A stretch of DNA of 34,886 bases. Source: Aphelidium insulamus. Lineage: Eukaryota > Aphelidiomycota > Aphelidea > Aphelidiaceae. The DNA lies in assembly GCA_036784855.1 (NCBI GenBank), contig JAZDSV010000090.1, positions 1 to 34,886 of the forward strand, read 5' to 3'. The notes under the pieces were generated by a model, which worked only from the letters and a program-made list of their open reading frames with translations, had not been told where the DNA came from and searched no databases. Of this stretch, positions 10,310 through 20,659 are shown piece after piece. Position numbers and translations under genes: made by a program. Every line of letters starts with the position of its first letter. The stretch's first letter is position 1.

Positions 10310-12340
10310 TTGATTTACTATGAAGCATTGCTGTGTATTGTAAGTGCGTATGTGAACTCATCCGAAAGCGTTAGCAGATCACTTCTTTTGACGGGGCGTG
10401 GCTACCTTACGCCTTTTGCTTGAACCCGCGGCGGCAAGCGCCAGTTTGCGCTTGGCAACAGGGACTGGTGTTACTATTTCCGAAATGGGCATTACAGGTG
10501 TGTCAACACCACTGTCAGCCGAGGAGGAGCTACCGCTGGCTTCAGCCATGGACATTGCACGACTTGGGCCAGCAGCATTAGAATTGCGTGTTGGTGTCTT
10601 CCCTTTGCTCGCAGCAGTGCTACGCGCTGATTGTTTTGGCGCTGCATTTTTGTGAAAGTTTCGAAGCGCATCCGAGACATTCGGGTCCCCAGAGAGCGTG
10701 CTGCCATCAAAGTCACGTGCCGGAATCTTGCCCTTCTCGGCCGCAGTGCGTGGATAGTCGACAATTTCAACAAAGTCACGTGACGGCATCTTGCCCTTCT
10801 CGGCAGCGGCGCGCACGCTGGGCATGCTGAGTGCTGGAGCCGGCACCATTGTCCACGCCACCACTGTTGTCAGCATCATCGGCATCGTCAATCAGCGTAA
10901 TTACCGTCTTACGCGTAGCTGTGGCAGTGCGTGCCGTCTCTGCAGCAACTTCTTCGTCATGAGCATCGATCTGCTCGAGCAAGTCCGCCAAAATTTTGTC
11001 ATTGTTCGCCGACGATTGTACGCCCAATGGCGGTTCGGTGGAGGATGCCGCAGTAGTTGCTTCGGCCTTTACACCAGGGTTTCCCATTGCATCAGCTTTT
11101 GCCGCAGTACCACGGCGCGTAGCTGGCGGAAGCGGCGACGATGTAATCGTTGCACGAGACGAACCTGCCGGGGCCAGCAATTCAGACGGGTCAGAGTAGC
11201 GTGGCGCAGGTTGCGTAGGTCGGCGGAAGTTCCACAGCGAGCTGGCAGCGGGCGACGTAACACCGGGCGTAGCGGCGGCAATCGCATTACGTCCTCCAGT
11301 GACAGATGCAAACGTGAAGTCAGTTGGATCGAGGCAGATCGTTGTCACCGAGTTGTCCACAACAACAACATCACTCAGGCAGCCTGCACAGCAGATTAGT
11401 TATTACACAGTGTACACACTGGGCACGTACCGCTGAAGAACAACGCAGAGCGGCGATGCATCTTCCCAACATGTTGCCATACTGAGTGACGTTGTAGGCG
11501 CACTCGAACTGACGACATCCAGTCTGTGGCTGAGAGATATATCAAAGCATATTGTACCGTGACAGTGGCACTAATGCTGTTGGCGTACAGAGACGTTTCG
11601 ATCTGGATTGCCGTGTTGCTGGGGCCGTTGTACGCGCCCACACCACAGATACGCGGCTAGAATGGCGCTGCAGTTTGTTTTGTTTGTCAGTATGAATGCA
11701 TGTATACGCGTGTATGCGTGTGTGTAAACGTACGCTGATCGCCATGCAGCGGGAGCAAACGGCTTGCCTCCACCAGCATGAAAATCGGCTCGAGAGAACG
11801 CGTGGTGACGCGACCTTCAAGGATGTAGGTGCACGTCGGCATGGGTTCAACCACCTCGCGATCCACGTCCGTCCACGACACCAACATGATGCATACGGAG
11901 ACACTGTCAGTCACTGTTACACGGCACTGTCACAGCAATCACGATGTGCTTACGGTGCGTGGTGCCGGCGATAACCGTGGCATTGCTGCGGATCCAGCGC
12001 GAACCACGCGCGTCCGAGTCGTCCGGGTACACGTAGTTGATGATGACGGGGCCGATGAAGAAGGCAGGCATGGCGCGCGTGAGAGTGAGCGAGTGAGTGC
12101 GCGATGTGTTTTCAGTATGTAGTGTAGTGAAAACGTGAAAGGCAAGCGACACAGTCTATAAATGTGGCTTGCAGAGTGCTGAAATGTGCTCAAGGAAGAC
12201 TGCGGGCGCTGCGACGCGCGGCTTTCATGCACCTGCAAAAGTTTGTGTCACGCAATTTCAGGCAGAAGCGAGGATTGGTCGTCAAGGTGGAGAGGGCCAA
12301 TCCGGGCAGAAAGTGCACATTTTTGTAAATTAGTTGTTGG
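10310..12340 (-). repeat. Duplicated segment carrying gene A, left copy
   Basis: This is closely similar and inverted relative to 23845-25890. Similarity starts upstream of the gene (GCGCCCRACAACTAATTTAC on the minus strand), covers all introns and ends about 70 bases past the stop codon (GCAATGCTTCATA). Copies differ by substitutions, an 18-19-base deletion, 10-base insertions and single-base indels. Confidence 0.87.
10379..12071 (-). CDS. Gene A, left copy: nuclear-type protein of unknown function, damaged
   Basis: I do not recognise the family. The start is ATG at 12071 (MPAFFIGPVIINYVYPDDSD). Exon 1 ends at a good donor (C|GTAAGC); intron 1 is 11914-11953 (40 bases) and intron 2 is 11668-11733 (66 bases, CTGCAG acceptor). 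Two more short introns follow near 11550 and 11410. The folded N-terminal part includes VEPMPTCTYILEGRVTTRS and SALFFSG. The tail (11330 leftward) is low complexity and holds VITLIDDADDAD, which fits a SUMO-interacting motif, then repeats of EKGK[MI]P[SA]RDF and a C-terminal KRK...KRRK nuclear localisation signal. Compared with the right copy it has a stop in exon 3, a one-base loss near 11480 and a two-base loss near 10810. The intact 5' splice site is its advantage over the right copy. Confidence 0.6.
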
Positions 12341-12549
12341 GCGCTTTTATGATATGATGATGATGGTGGTACGGTATGCTCTAAATACACTATACCATAC
12401 CATACTATACAGTGCGACAGGATCTGTGTCAGATGCACCCAATTCACTCATTAACAACAAGAACATTTTTGGGGGAAAAGGTGGATAATATTGCTGATTT
12501 ATTGAAGTGAGGGCTGAGTAAACACACTGATGAAGTATGCAGTGGGTGA

Positions 12550-13152
12550 CTACAACGAGTTGCCGTTAGCGACAATGTTAGTTGTATCGGTTACAATATC
12601 TTTGGCCGTTAAAGTGTACACCAGTTGTTCCGCGGAATCTGGGTTACAGTTACTGATCCACCGTGGTTGATTTTTGAGAGTTTCGTCATTAGAAAATGCT
12701 AGAGGCTTTATATCATTGCACTCCTCCTTTCCAATGGAATCATTAATGTTGGGTTCAACACTACTCACTACGGCCCACTTGGAGTCCTTGCTGGAATAGT
12801 CCATGTGCTGGTCCCCTTGATCCCAGCAGTATGTTAGAATAGAGACAGGCGCCTTTCCCTCCATCTCAATGCGCAAACTCTTGACCGCGGCCATCTGCTC
12901 ATCATATTCGACCGTGAATTTGCCGTAGTTCATGTTCGACTCGGCGATAAAGGAAATGGCCCCATTTAGAAAGTGTCCCGAGCATTCGGGTTCATTTACG
13001 CAGGCAGAAAACATCGATGTCGACTTGATCTCCAGCTGACATTGGTATGTTGGTTGCGGTGGAGCTGTCACGGCCGGTGCGACTGCTGCAGCATCCGAGT
13101 GACCAGAGATTAAAGCAATAAGCACTGCAGCAACGTAGATGTAGATGATCAT
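12550..13152 (-). CDS. Small secreted or type-I exported protein, unknown
   Basis: A single open exon gives about 200 residues. I chose the ATG at 13152 because it opens a classical signal peptide (MIIYIYVAAVLIALISG, then small residues) and a TATA-like CATAAATAG lies about 100 bases upstream near 13249. An upstream in-frame ATG at 13275 would bury the signal. The mature part has about seven cysteines (YQCQLE, SACVNEPECSG, LTYCW, EECND, SNCNPD), consistent with a disulphide-bonded extracellular domain. No membrane anchor is seen near the C-terminus. I recognise no family. The frame is intact, in contrast to the genes nearer the window ends. Confidence 0.7.
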   Translation of the reverse strand: MIIYIYVAAVLIALISGHSDAAAVAPAVTAPPQPTYQCQLEIKSTSMFSACVNEPECSGHFLNGAISFIAESNMNYGKFTVEYDEQMAAVKSLRIEMEGKAPVSILTYCWDQGDQHMDYSSKDSKWAVVSSVEPNINDSIGKEECNDIKPLAFSNDETLKNQPRWISNCNPDSAEQLVYTLTAKDIVTDTTNIVANGNSL

Positions 13153-13665
13153 GTTAATGTCGCTGTCGCTGAAGTAGTAAATCTTGAAGCGTTGTCGAAG
13201 AGTGAGCCGAAGTATTAGTTGAGCAAAATTACTGCAAAATGGTGCGCTATTTATGTGTTTTGACATGTAACACAAGGTTACACCGCGGTTCCATTATCGA
13301 TCATGCGACCGTGTTTGAGGCGTGTCGTTACTACTGTTTCATTCATCCATTTCGATTGGTGAAACAATTTGTGTAACGTTACACCATTACATATGTTCAT
13401 GTCAAAAATATGTATCGAGTGAGTCAACCATGGCAGCGTGCAATAAAAGATAAATATTCCAATTGGTGCCACCATTTATAATTATATTGGGTACGCGTGG
13501 AATTTCAACAGCGAAAAAATCTTCACTTGGATGCTGTGGTGCTGCATATGACAACGCGTTATCGCTTAAATGCGCTCACAGCTCTTGTCTTGTGTAGGCA
13601 CTTGATGTGGCATTATCCGGGAAATTATCACAAGACAACGCAGCACAGTGGTACTCGAGAAAAGA
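13153..13665. other. Intergenic interval
   Basis: AT-rich sequence separates the secreted-protein gene from the TatD-like gene. It holds the TATA-like element near 13249 and no convincing ORF, RNA gene or repeat. Confidence 0.5.
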
Positions 13666-14586
13666 TTAGATGTCCGCGGCAAGGAATGAATTCAAGTTGG
13701 CGCGGCATTGTTGCGCAGTTTGTGGGAGGGTCCAGTGCTTGAAGCGCGCCACCGTCTCGGCTGCCCACTGCAATCTGGCTGGTCGGCCATCGTCGCAAAT
13801 GCTGTCAGTGCAACCACACTCGTGGTCACTTTCCAGCAGTACGCGGTCATCGGGTATGGCATCGACCAGGGCTTGCAGTTTGTCCAACTTCAACCGCCCA
13901 TGCACCAGTTGCGACACGCTAAAGTACACGCGAGTGCCGCATCCACGATGAAGGCGCATCAGCTGGCCAACACTCTCGGCAGACCCGGCAAATGAGTGCA
14001 TCATCACTGCGGGCGGGCATGTTTGGACTGCGGAGTGAGCGCGCTTCATGCAGTCCATCATGGCGCCGGCTGCATTCACACAGTGCACGCTGACGGATCG
14101 GCGGCGTCTGGCTGCCAAAGCGTACTGGGCGCTGAATGCCGCCAGTTGTCGCTGCCACTCTTGCGCAGTCAGAGGTCTGCCACGACGATGTACGGGCTGT
14201 GTAGCACTTGATGAAGCATTATCATCACCATCACCATCATGATCATCATACACGCGCATAGTCTTGTCCAGCCCGATCTCTCCCACTACGGCATTGGCGT
14301 GCGTGTCCAGTGCAGTGTCCAGATGCTGTATCAAATCTGCGTGACCGGCCGGCTCTTCCGAGGCGGTGGGCAGGTGACAGGCGGCCCAGGGATGCAGGCC
14401 GAAACAGGGCACCGCGCGGTCTATCCAGTGCGGCGACCGCGCCAGCCGGCCGATGGCCTGCCAGTCCCTGTCCGGGTGTGTGCCCATTATGAGTGTGCGC
14501 CGTATGCCGACAGTCGGGCGCATGGCATCCACCGCGCTGTCAGCCAGCAGCGGCGCGATGTGGGCGTGCGCGTCGTCCCACTCCAT
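13666..14586 (-). CDS. TatD-family metal-dependent hydrolase
   Basis: This single-exon gene encodes 306 residues. It shows the TatD amidohydrolase layout: a DAHAH metal motif at residues 5-9, FGLHPW near 83, GEIGLD with the bridging Glu near 127, HC near 197, MHSFAGS near 225 and an ESD with the final metal-binding Asp near 275. Family members are Mg-dependent nucleases; eukaryotic TatD proteins act on DNA, some during apoptosis, while the Scn1/Cut9-interacting subgroup is less defined. An insertion rich in Asp and His (about residues 134-150) follows the GEIGLD motif. The length fits the family and no frame break is visible. It is followed, in the opposite direction, by 0.6 kb of AT-rich sequence and a transposon. 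Confidence 0.87.
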   Translation of the reverse strand: MEWDDAHAHIAPLLADSAVDAMRPTVGIRRTLIMGTHPDRDWQAIGRLARSPHWIDRAVPCFGLHPWAACHLPTASEEPAGHADLIQHLDTALDTHANAVVGEIGLDKTMRVYDDHDGDGDDNASSSATQPVHRRGRPLTAQEWQRQLAAFSAQYALAARRRRSVSVHCVNAAGAMMDCMKRAHSAVQTCPPAVMMHSFAGSAESVGQLMRLHRGCGTRVYFSVSQLVHGRLKLDKLQALVDAIPDDRVLLESDHECGCTDSICDDGRPARLQWAAETVARFKHWTLPQTAQQCRANLNSFLAADI

Positions 14587-15172
14587 TAGAAGCCATTAAC
14601 CTATTTTAATATTATGTATTATATGCACCTGCGCAGTTGCGACAATATAGTGCAGATATTAATCGACAGCATTAAATGTCCATATTTACCTAAGTGGAGT
14701 ATAAAGCATTGCAACACCTGATGCGGTGACACCTCAATACCGCAAGGCTCTCTATTAGCCGCATGCATGGCGTTGTGATCTACATAGTGATGTACATATA
14801 TATATATATATCACTTGCTGACTAACATTGAGTCATCTGGCACGCAAAGATGTGAGCGTCGATTATGCCCAAAACATTTTACTTGTTGCAGCACCCAAGG
14901 ACATTGTATAATCCCCAGAAGCCACGCGGAGCAGCGTGAGAACTCAAGTGATCACCGGAAGCCACTCTGTGCCAAATACAGATGCCATCTGGTGTAATCA
15001 ATGCAGCCTACTTCCATATCATGGTGCATAGGTGACAATGCGGCGCACTAGGCCATATGCTACTCAGAATGGAGCCAGATATGCAATGACACGAGAGCAT
15101 ATCTACGGGCTACGCGGAACTGGGAAGCATTTATGCTGAATAAATTTTCATTGATATAATATATTCTCTAAT
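14587..15172. other. AT-rich intergenic interval with a TA microsatellite
   Basis: A (TA)n tract lies at about 14795-14811. Nothing else here looks like a gene; a short ORF at 14815 has no protein-like character. Confidence 0.5.
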
Positions 15173-16275
15173 ATATTTAGAGGACTATTTTTTGTCCAGT
15201 ACCAAAATACTCACTTCCACTACCGAAATACTCACTTCCACTACCAAAGTACTCACTTCCACTACCAAAATATTCGCTTCCACTAAACAAATATTCGCTT
15301 CCACTACAAAATATTCGCTTCCACTACAAAATATTCGCTTCCACTACCAAAATTATCACATCCACTACATAAATATTCGCTTCCACTACAGAAATATTTT
15401 TTTCCACTACCAAAATACTCAATGTCCGAGTGGGAAAAATTCGACAGTTTGGCCAATGCTTGGGGCCCATTTCGCCTGCGGGACACTGTACATCAGGAAC
15501 AACAGCCGTGGATGTGCTATAGGTGTCTGCAGGTATCAGGGCAACCATCGAGCCGTTGTCCACACTCATGGCTGTAAAGACTGCGACAGCGAGGAGTCTG
15601 CATCTTCTGATGAGGCCCGCACCTGCTGAGGAGCAGTGTATACACGTTTTGGCCGTCACATGCCCACATCTGTGAGGAACAGTGCATCAGTATCTAACGT
15701 GTACATTCTGCAGGAGCACCGGCAGACATTCCCCTAATGGAACACATATTGAACAAGTCCGAGGTCTAAGCAAGATCGTCAAGGGGCTGTGGAAAAGCAT
15801 TTGAAGGTGGGTATCCCATAAACTCTCACTATTAATGACAACCATAAACAATGGGAAACGGACCACCAATGCTTCCACCTGTTATGGTAAATATGTCTTG
15901 TAATGAGCAAACTTGATAAACCCCACTATTTCTGACAGGTGGTGACGTTGCTCCACTTACAGTGTTATCAAGCCTGGGAGGCTGCATGTGATGGTGGCGG
16001 TTGGGTGATGGCAAGTGTGATGATGGTAAAATATTGTAGTGCTGTCATATAAGCATGTATTTTAAGTATATATATAAAATGTTCCTGAGTTGGTCAATTT
16101 TTCAAAAACAAACGCCGGATGTGGGTAAAGCATGATGGCCTCATCATAATTCTGCAGCAGTATTGTGAAAAATTGATTTCTGAAAAACTATGAATTTTAC
16201 CGCAGGTGGATTGTGAGTATTTTGGTAGTGGAAGTGAGTATTTTGGTAGTGGACAAAAAATAGTCCTATATTTAC
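15173..16275. mobile_element. Non-autonomous TIR DNA transposon (MITE-like, possible hAT)
   Basis: The element runs from 15181 to 16267. Its ends are near-perfect inverted repeats of about 55 bases starting AGGACTATTTTTTGTCC. It is flanked by a near-perfect 8-base target duplication, ATATTTAG (15173-15180) and ATATTTAC (16268-16275). An 8-base duplication fits the hAT superfamily. Each terminus also folds on itself through GGAC/GTCC. The inside holds no transposase-like ORF. The left end has an expanded 21-base tandem array while the right end has only two units. The insertion sits 100 bases upstream of the MARCHF5 start codon. Confidence 0.82.
15197..15424 (+). repeat. 21-base tandem array, about 11 units
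   Basis: The unit is CCACTACCAAAATACTCACTT with variants such as ATATTCGCTT. Two inverted units occur at the opposite end of the transposon (16212-16251). Units abut with no spacers, so this is a subterminal repeat array of the transposon and not a CRISPR. Confidence 0.85.
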
Positions 16276-16369
16276 AAAATAGTATATATATATAAAGTAT
16301 AAAGTATAAATAGTAATATATTTATTATAAAAATAGTCTATATTTACACACAATTAGTAAACACTCATA

Positions 16370-18084
16370 ATGGACCGCACTTGTTGGATCTGCTTCATGG
16401 GCGACGAGGAGGAGGCGGCGGCGGCGGCTGGAGGTGGTGATGGTGGCGGTGGTGGCGCATCGTCTTCGTCACCCATCGCGGCACAGCCAGCTGGGGCACT
16501 TGGTTCCGACACATCACGTGGTGCTGCTTCAAAGCGCTGGGTGCAGCCGTGCCGGTGCAAGGGCGACACGCGGTGGGTGCACGAGCGCTGCCTGCTCTCG
16601 TACGTGGTCCGCAAGCAAGTGCAAGCGCAGCATGATGGCTTCTACTTGGCACTGCAAGTTGTGCCGGATGGTGTTGGCGCTACTGTTAGTGCGGCAAGTG
16701 GTGTGGGTGGCGCCTACAGTGGTCCAGACACTGCCACCGCCGACACATCCACCTCTCCCCTGGCGCCGGCGTGGATAAAGTGTCCGCAGTGTCGGGCGCC
16801 GTACAGAGTCAGTCTGCGTGACAGCAACTGGGTGGGCAGAGTGGCCGGCCGCACGCTGGAGCTGGCCGTGGACACTGCCCGCTCGCTCGAGTCCTGGTTT
16901 GTGCCGGTGCTGGCGGCCGCCGCGGTCACATACACCTCCACCGTGGCGTCGGCCAGCTATGGCGTGTACGCTGTGTCGGTGGTGTGCGGTGCGGATGATG
17001 TGGTCACGCGCGCGCTGGGTAGCATGCCGCGGTGGGGACTGCGCACCTGGTTCGGCCTGAGCATGACGCCGTACCTCGTGTGGGTGTTCAAGTGGTCGGC
17101 CACACTGCAGTCGCTACCCTTCAGCCGCGTCTGGGCCTCGGTGCTGTACATGTGGATGGTGGTGGCGTTGCCGCGCGTCAATGCCGTCCGCGCATTGCCA
17201 CCGCCGTCGCCGCCATCACTGCTGGCCCGACTAACGCTGTCCTCATCGTCGTCAACCGTTGGCAGCCAGTACTCGGTGTCGGATGCCGCCGCCGCTGTTG
17301 TGCCTGGCCGCCTTCTGTTCCTGTTTGGACTGATGGGTGCGCGCCGTGTGTACCGCGCCGTCCTGGATGGCTGGCTGTATCCACGAGTGGTCGGCGGCGC
17401 CAGAGGGCTCACTGGTGATCTCGGGGACTTGGCCGGTGACTTTGCTGCCGACACTCAGGTGCCGCTGGCTGCACCTCTACAGCGACAACCTGTGGCACCC
17501 GCCGCACAAGATATCATGGGCTGGCAACTGGACATTAATGTTGTTGGACAGCTGGAAGGTGGTGGCGGAGTTGGTGACATTCCCGCTGCACAGCCACAGC
17601 AGCCGGCACTAGGGCGAAATAATGGCGGGATTGCCGACGACGCAGCACCGCCACAGGAGCTGCAGCAACAGCAGCAACCATTCCAGATGCACGTTAGTGC
17701 ACTAGATGTGCTCAAGTCACTGTTGCACGGCATGATGCTGCCAATGTACACGTCAATTGCCGGCTCCATAGTCAAGCACGGCGTGGAGTCAATACTGCGC
17801 ACATTGTCACTTGGTGGTAGTGATAGTGTCGCGCCCCGGCCCCTCATCAAAAGCGTGGAGTGGGCACAGGTGCGCACATCTAGATGGGACACATTTACCT
17901 GGAACATTGTCGGGGCCTGCACCTTGTCTGTCGCTCAGGTAAATTCATAGTGTCGGAGATTATTCACGTTGTTCATATGACACATTTGTAGGACTTTATA
18001 ATTCTAATGTACAAACGCCACAAGAGACAACAGTGGCGCCGCATGCGCATCCTCGACTCGCCAATTCACTCGTCTAGACGCTAA
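16370..18084 (+). CDS. MARCHF5: MARCH5-like membrane RING-CH E3 ubiquitin ligase
   Basis: MARCH5 (MITOL) is a multi-pass ubiquitin ligase of the mitochondrial outer membrane that controls fission factors and protein quality. The RING-CH (C4HC3) domain begins CWICF at residue 5 and continues with WVQPCRCKGDTRWVHERCLL (~61) and IKCPQCRAPY (~138). A 40-residue Gly/Ala/Ser-rich insertion separates the first cysteine pair from the second. Hydrophobic segments follow (around residues 180-205, 225-240, 250-265, 305-325 and 440-460), matching the family's four-helix plan plus a Gln/Pro-rich loop. Exon 1 ends at 17938; intron 17939-17991 (53 bases, CAG|GTAAAT...TTGTAG); exon 2 adds a basic tail ending SRR. 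The total is 553 residues, about twice the animal protein. It is intact. Confidence 0.9.
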
Positions 18085-18188
18085 TATATACATATTGCAG
18101 ATTTTATTGTGCATTCTGTCATTGGGGAAATATTGCAGCATGAACTGACTAACGACGGCAACGAATGATGCCGCTGATTCGATTGGCA

Positions 18189-18195
18189 TATAAAG
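18189..18195 (+). promoter_or_regulatory. TATA box of the 63-residue gene
   Basis: TATAAAG lies 44-50 bases upstream of the ATG at 18239, just downstream of the MARCHF5 stop. The spacing suits a short 5' leader. Confidence 0.55.
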
Positions 18196-18238
18196 CGTTG
18201 ACGCTCCGTTGCACACATCCACTTATATCATATTACAA

Positions 18239-18430
18239 ATGACAGGCCAGAAATTGACGCGCGCTGTCCGACCGGTACCCACGGGCTTTTACGGAAAGCA
18301 GATGGCCCGCGTGCGCCGTGCCATCACTGGTGACCGCGTGGCTGCAAGTGGCAGCTCACCGCTAATATCCACGGCCGCCAGTGCCAAGAGTGACAGACAA
18401 TACCTCATACAGTCGCTGAGTGACGAGTAA
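18239..18430 (+). CDS. 63-residue protein, unknown
   Basis: An intact 64-codon frame with a well-placed TATA box encodes a basic N-terminal half (KLTRAVRPVPTGFYGKQMARVRR) and a Ser/Ala-rich C-terminal half ending LIQSLSDE. I recognise no family and see no signal peptide or membrane segment. An AATAAA-like signal overlaps the end (TAAATAAATAC). The stop is only 22 bases from the MRS2 stop on the other strand, showing how tightly genes are packed here. The dedicated promoter supports a real gene; function is unknown. Confidence 0.5.
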   Translation: MTGQKLTRAVRPVPTGFYGKQMARVRRAITGDRVAASGSSPLISTAASAKSDRQYLIQSLSDE

Positions 18431-18452
18431 ATAAATACACCATTTGACAATT

Positions 18453-19912
18453 CTATTTCAACTTGTTCTGATCCCAAATAACAGATATAGCTCGCTCTGA
18501 GCGCCGGTTGAACAGCGTGCGCGTCATTGACCGTGAACACAGGCGAAACACCGCGGTGGCCCACAGAGTGCTGCATGCGGCAACGGCGGCAAATGCACCA
18601 GCGCTGCTCTCCAGTCCACTGGTCAGATTCATTCCAAATACTGACGCGATGAAAGCCCCATTAGCCACGGCAAATGTGCCCATGGCCAGCCGCAGCTCCA
18701 TAAACAGCATCGCATTCCGTTGGGAACTATGTGTATGAATGAAAGTAATACATACCAATTTATACTTTACACTACATACTCCAGGGATATGTTGATAATG
18801 TCCTCGGTGGAGCGAATATCGTCGTCTACGCGGTCCATACGCGCCACAATTTCCTGCGTCTCCTTCAGATACGTTTCCAACAGCATCTCGGCCTCGTCGT
18901 GGTCGGCGGTGCTGCGGCGCACCGTTTCTCCCGCGTGGTGTTTGCTTGTCAGATACATATTGGACAGGTCTTCATCGCTGTCCAGCACTTCACTGATGGC
19001 GGCACTGACGCTCTTGGCGCGGTTCTGGAGCTGCGTGAGCAGTTTGCTGTATCGCAGCAGTGCCGTGAGCATTGTCTGGTCGACATTGTGGATTGCCAAA
19101 TGCGAGTGCAGGTACTCCTCCACCGTGGGCAGGAGAGATTCTGCCTCGTCGCGCAGCTCGGCCACCGTGGACGACAATAGAACTTCTAGTGCGCGGAATT
19201 CCACGGGCACTTGTGTTGGAAGTTGTGGTGCTTGCATTGCGGCGGGTATGGTCGAGTCATTATTCAACTTGGCTACGTATGTAAAGGTAACTATCTTAAT
19301 ACGTCATATATTAACCACACTACATAGTTAAGTTTACAAAAGCATAGCACACACAACTGTAGCATACACTTAAGCACTACGCACATTGCAGTTCAAACAG
19401 CAGCCGCGAACGAGCGTACTGCTTGTCGCTGTCAAAGCGCTGCTGCAGCGCCGAGTCCACCACCAGCACGCGATCATGGAATATAATAGCCTTGATGGTG
19501 CCCTACACACAGTCAATTCGCCAAGTCAATGACCAAGTGTGTGCGCACGTGCCGCCACTGACCAGATTGCAGAGTATTGCGGAGGGCCGCACCAATATCA
19601 CGGGCAACTGGTGCTGCAGCCGGTCGTCCAGCTTGCGCAAATCGCGCATCATCACCCCGTACTTGCTGGCCAGCTCCACCTTGGCCAGTTCACGCGGCTT
19701 ATCGGTGAGTATGCCGGCGTGCGCGGTGATTTCCGTGAATCTATCATAGCGCGTCAGTGCCGCGCCATGATATACCGGGGTGCACACTTTAGCATCTGCA
19801 GCTGTGGCATGGTGCCGGCACCACCCTGTGCACCGGCAGCAGTACTGGCAACTGACGGCACGGTCAACCGGGAGCCGCGACCGGCAGCAGTGAACAGAAA
19901 GCGGCGCAGCAT
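18453..19912 (-). CDS. MRS2: Mitochondrial magnesium channel MRS2
   Basis: This is the inner-membrane Mg2+ channel of the CorA/Mrs2 family. Five exons (19912-19776, 19740-19563, 19502-19385, 19272-18780, 18726-18453) splice into 399 residues with all phases correct; introns are 35, 60, 112 and 53 bases. The N-terminus (MLRRFLFTAAGRGSRL) is a good mitochondrial presequence. Conserved blocks are SKYGVMMRDLR, TIKAIIFHDRVLVVD, VPVEFRALEVLL, HDEAEMLLETYLKE and, in the last exon, DSQRNAMLFMELRLAMGTF. The GMN pore signature (FGMNLTSGLE) follows, then a second membrane segment. The phase of the last splice recreates the family's LDS-RN motif exactly. The gene is complete and undamaged. It is convergent with the 63-residue gene and lies 57 bases from the ATP synthase d stop. 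Confidence 0.95.
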
Positions 19913-19969
19913 CGGCACGCGTATGTTTATTATGAGTGCAGATAGGAGAGCAAGAGAATCCCGCGCCGC

Positions 19970-20594
19970 TCAGCCAAAGAACTTTTCGCCAAAGTTGTGG
20001 TCCTCGTGAAACACTTGGCCCTTGCGCAGACGGTCGTGGTACTGCTTCTCCAGTCCGGGCGCCGCGGCATACACCACATCAGGCTGGTGTATGTTATACT
20101 CGGCAACAATACACACACTCAATGCACATACCGTCAGGTGGTCAAAGTGCTGCACATTCTTTATGCCGTCCAGGTCGCGCTTGAAGCCCGACACTGTCTG
20201 CTTGACGTGGTCGACGGTTTGACGCGCTTGAGACAGCTGCGGACGGCAACCCGAGTACATCAGGGCCACGATACACAGTACATCGCACACAGAAACTCAC
20301 CGCTTCGGCCTCCTGCGAGTCCAGCGACTTCAGTGCCCCGCTCGGGTCTGCCTTGACCGGTGCAAATGCCTTCAGCGCCGCCTCCACCTGCTGCACAACC
20401 TCCTGGTTGGCCAGCACGGACTTGTAGTGCGCCATGTCCAGCTTGGCGGTCGGGGTGGCCAGTATGCGGGTGAGTTCGAGGTGGCGCGCACGCTGCTCGC
20501 TGACCACGGCAAAGTCCTTGGCGTTGAATATGGACTTGACCTTTATCCAGTCGATGGCGGCCTTGGCGGGCGTGGCGCGGCTGGCGGTGGCCAT
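19970..20594 (-). CDS. ATP5PD: Mitochondrial ATP synthase subunit d
   Basis: This peripheral-stalk subunit holds F1 against rotation in mitochondrial ATP synthase. Exon 1 (20594-20301) encodes IDWIKVKSIFNAKDFAVVSE and LDMAHYKSVLANQEVVQQVE, matching the family's IDW and DWAYYK landmarks. Intron 1 is 20237-20300 (64 bases; GTGAGT...CCGCAG). Exon 2 (20236-20132) gives a helical QARQTVDHVKQTVSGF and KNVQHFDHLT. A possible 33-base intron (20099-20131; GTATGT...GAG) is in frame and open, so it may instead be read through as 11 extra codons. The end, HEDHNFGEKFFG, stops at 19970. The total is 175 or 186 residues, the usual size. It is divergent from the gene at 20660, so they may share a promoter. 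Confidence 0.88.
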
Positions 20595-20659
20595 ATTGCT
20601 GGTGTATGTGTATAATATGGAAGGGTGTCTGTGCTATGATGGGTTAAGGTTGTTGCTTA

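Noticed and set aside
10791-11399. Plus-strand ORF of 202 residues rich in Arg and Cys
   Set aside because: Antisense shadow of gene A, and the same shadow appears opposite the right copy.
15197-15424. Regular short repeats suggesting a CRISPR array
   Set aside because: The 21-base units abut with no unique spacers and lie inside a transposon's inverted repeats in a eukaryotic genome.
18239-18430. 63-residue gene as a final MARCHF5 exon
   Set aside because: It has its own TATA box, and MARCHF5 already ends in a family-like basic tail at 18084.
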